Shown one piece after another: positions 61,996-64,000 of a DNA stretch of 64,000 nucleotides. The first letter of the stretch is position 1; every line of letters begins with the position of its first letter. The position numbers were made by a program, and so were the translations under genes. The notes beneath the pieces were generated by a model. The model had not been told where the DNA came from. It worked only from the letters and a program-made list of their open reading frames with translations, and made no database searches. The DNA is from Zhongshania aliphaticivorans (GTDB lineage: Bacteria > Pseudomonadota > Gammaproteobacteria > Pseudomonadales > Spongiibacteraceae). The stretch spans positions 372,001 through 436,000 of the forward strand of contig NZ_CP014544.1 in assembly GCF_001586255.1 (NCBI RefSeq), written 5' to 3'.

Positions 61996-64000
61996 ATGTC
62001 TTCGCAGGCCAATTCTAGGGTGCAGCACGCAGGCTTACAGATTGCCGATGTACTTTATCGCTTGGTCAACGAGGAGGTCGCTCCTGGTACCGGTATTAGC
62101 CCAGATCAATTTTGGGATGCGATGGCGGCAGTGATTAAAGATCTCGCCCCTAAAAATCGCGCTTTACTGGCTAAGCGCGAGCAGATCCAGGCGCAAATTG
62201 ACGACTGGCATCGCGCTAATCGCGGTCAGTTCGACGCAGCAAAGTATAAAGCCTTTTTGACCGAAATTAATTACCTGCTTCCTGAACCTGCTGATTTTGC
62301 GGTTAGCACCGTGAATGTTGACGAGGAAATCGCCAATCTGGCCGGTCCCCAGCTTGTTGTGCCAGTAATGAATGCTCGCTACGCCCTGAACGCTGCGAAT
62401 GCGCGTTGGGGTAGCTTATATGATGCACTATATGGCACCAATGTTATTTCTGAGGCCGATGGTGCTGACAAAGGTAAGGGCTATAACCCTGTGCGCGGCG
62501 CCAAAGTTATCGCTTACGCTCGTCAATTTTTGGACAGCAGTGCGCCTTTGGCTAGTGGTAGTCATGCAGATTCCACGCTGTATCGTGTTGTTAATGGCAG
62601 CTTGGCGGTTAGCTTGGCAGACGGCTCTGTTACCGAGTTGCAGCAGCCTGAGCAGTTTGTCGGTTTTCTGGGTGATGCCGCCAGCCCTAGCAATATTTTG
62701 CTAGTAAATAATGGTTTGCACATCGATATCCAAATAGACGACCAGCACCCTATTGGCAAGGATGATCCGGCGCGAGTTAAAGATTTAGTGCTGGAGTCGG
62801 CACTGACCACTATTCAAGACTGTGAGGATTCGGTAGCCGCAGTAGATGCCGACGACAAAGTTGAGGTTTATCGCAATTGGTTGGGTTTAATGAAGGGCGA
62901 CCTTCAGGAGAAACTCACTAAAGGTGGTAAAGAACTCGTTCGTACCTTAGTTGGCGACCGGACCTTCACCGCAGCCGATGGTAGTGAAAAAATACTGCAT
63001 GGTCGCAGCTTGCTCTTGGTTCGTAACGTTGGTCACTTGATGACCAATGAAGCCATTATTGATGCGGATGGTTTTGAAGTACCCGAAGGCATTATGGATG
63101 CCATGGTCACCGTGTTGGCGGCGATGCACGATCTTAAGCAGACGGGCGCCTTGCGCAACTCTCGCACGGGCAGTGTTTACATTGTTAAGCCCAAAATGCA
63201 TGGCCCTGAAGAAGTGGCTTTTGCTGGCGAATTATTCTCGCGGGTTGAAGACGCGTTTGGTTTGCCGCGCAACACCTTAAAAATCGGCATCATGGACGAG
63301 GAGCGTCGCACTACCGTTAACCTCAAAGCCTGTATTGCTGCGGTGCCAGAGCGGGTTATCTTTATCAATACTGGCTTCTTAGATCGCACCGGTGACGAAA
63401 TTCACACGAGCATGGAAGCCGGCCCATTTGTACGCAAAGCCGACATGAAAAAGCAGGCGTGGATTAACGCCTACGAAGACTGGAACGTTGATATCGGCTT
63501 GGCTTGTGGCTTAAGCGGCCGCGCGCAAATCGGTAAAGGCATGTGGGCCATGCCCGACGAAATGGCCGCGATGATGGAGGCAAAGATTGCTCATCCACAG
63601 GCTGGCGCTAACTGCGCTTGGGTGCCATCGCCTACTGCCGCGACCTTGCACGTCATGCACTATCACCAAGTCAACGTGAAGTCGGTGCAAGCCCAGTTGG
63701 CCAGCCGCCAGCGCGCTGCATTGGACGATATTTTAAGTATTCCGGTTGCGCAGAACCCCAATTGGAGCGCCGAAGAAATCCAGCAAGAGTTGGATAACAA
63801 CGCTCAGGGCATGCTTGGCTATGTAGTGCGCTGGATCGATGCCGGTGTGGGCTGCTCTAAAGTTCCTGATATTAACGATGTTGGCCTGATGGAAGACCGC
63901 GCGACCCTGCGTATCTCCAGTCAGCACATCGCCAACTGGTTACATCACGGCGTTTGTACTGAGGCGCAAGTGATGGAAACCATTAAGCGTATGGCGGCAG
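61996..64000 (+). CDS. glcB: Malate synthase G (3' end outside window)
   Basis: 668 N-terminal residues of about 720; the gene runs off the window. Condenses glyoxylate with acetyl-CoA to malate. The start has an ideal AAGGAG site five bases before the ATG. Family motifs: [20 protein letters not shown] near 125-144, the alpha/beta inserts near 170-300, catalytic Arg in [13 protein letters not shown] near 342-354, [13 protein letters not shown] near 432, and [12 protein letters not shown] near 514. It is divergent from aceA. Confidence 0.96.
   Translation, partial: MSSQANSRVQHAGLQIADVLYRLVNEEVAPGTGISPDQFWDAMAAVIKDLAPKNRALLAKREQIQAQIDDWHRANRGQFDAAKYKAFLTEINYLLPEPADFAVSTVNVDEEIANLAGPQLVVPVMNARYALNAANARWGSLYDALYGTNVISEADGADKGKGYNPVRGAKVIAYARQFLDSSAPLASGSHADSTLYRVVNGSLAVSLADGSVTELQQPEQFVGFLGDAASPSNILLVNNGLHIDIQIDDQHPIGKDDPARVKDLVLESALTTIQDCEDSVAAVDADDKVEVYRNWLGLMKGDLQEKLTKGGKELVRTLVGDRTFTAADGSEKILHGRSLLLVRNVGHLMTNEAIIDADGFEVPEGIMDAMVTVLAAMHDLKQTGALRNSRTGSVYIVKPKMHGPEEVAFAGELFSRVEDAFGLPRNTLKIGIMDEERRTTVNLKACIAAVPERVIFINTGFLDRTGDEIHTSMEAGPFVRKADMKKQAWINAYEDWNVDIGLACGLSGRAQIGKGMWAMPDEMAAMMEAKIAHPQAGANCAWVPSPTAATLHVMHYHQVNVKSVQAQLASRQRAALDDILSIPVAQNPNWSAEEIQQELDNNAQGMLGYVVRWIDAGVGCSKVPDINDVGLMEDRATLRISSQHIANWLHHGVCTEAQVMETIKRMAA

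Overview
The window looks like chromosome from a free-living aerobic gammaproteobacterium, most likely a marine member of the Cellvibrionales/Spongiibacteraceae type. This rests on the glnA-ntrB-ntrC block, typA, thiI, a 532-residue isocitrate lyase, malate synthase G and aceK, combined with many acyl-CoA catabolism genes, a TonB receptor and wax-ester/triacylglycerol genes. The genus is an inference. I see no rRNA, tRNA, CRISPR array, phage or IS element.

Layout. (1) 1-11.7 kb is housekeeping: nitrogen regulation (ntrC partial, ntrB, a DUF4124 protein, glnA) with recognisable sigma-54 promoters and NtrC boxes, then thiI, a thioesterase, a sodium:neurotransmitter-type symporter, typA, a proline iminopeptidase and dtd. 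(2) 11.7-21.7 kb is accessory: two tandem TetR paralogues, two Gly/Leu/Pro-rich secreted proteins, a TonB-dependent receptor with a frameshift in a G9 tract, a PF10118 metal-dependent hydrolase, a Tat-exported SnoaL/NTF2-like protein, a polytopic membrane protein and a decayed ferredoxin reductase. (3) 21.9-27.6 kb is a four-gene lipid operon (PlsB-like, HAD-PlsC, WS/DGAT, monoacylglycerol lipase). Its gene order recalls plsB2-plsC-Rv2484c-lipQ of mycobacteria. (4) 27.7-37 kb holds epoxide hydrolase, aldehyde dehydrogenase, an AraC regulator, thiolase, a FadB-like bifunctional enzyme and an acyl-CoA ligase, then tandem 161-bp repeats. (5) 37.5-52.2 kb holds GST, TetR, crotonase and SDR genes, a five-gene acyl-CoA carboxylase/dehydrogenase operon, LysR, glyoxalase, ParD-like plus map, and a split AtuA with an AtuE/LiuC-type hydratase. 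This resembles acyclic-terpene or leucine-type degradation of beta-methyl-branched acyl-CoAs. (6) 52.5-64 kb holds an outer-membrane protein, a DUF6351 lipoprotein, aceK, an LLM oxidoreductase, an RraA-like protein, an ART-fold candidate, aceA and malate synthase G (partial).

The main discovery candidate is an 18-bp palindrome, ATTGAYYnnnnRRTCAAT, found by eye at twelve intergenic or promoter positions from 12.4 to 52.2 kb. It lies in front of the second TetR gene, one secreted-protein gene, the TonB receptor, the PF10118 hydrolase, the SnoaL/membrane-protein pair, the lipid operon, the aldehyde dehydrogenase/epoxide hydrolase operon, the acyl-CoA ligase, both sides of the SDR/carboxylase divergent promoters, and the hydratase-AtuA operon. 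I infer one TetR-controlled regulon that joins uptake, activation, beta-oxidation, carboxylation and lipid storage for a hydrophobic, probably branched or cyclic substrate. The substrate is unknown. The glyoxylate-shunt genes at the right end would serve growth on the acetyl-CoA released, but they carry no copy of the motif.
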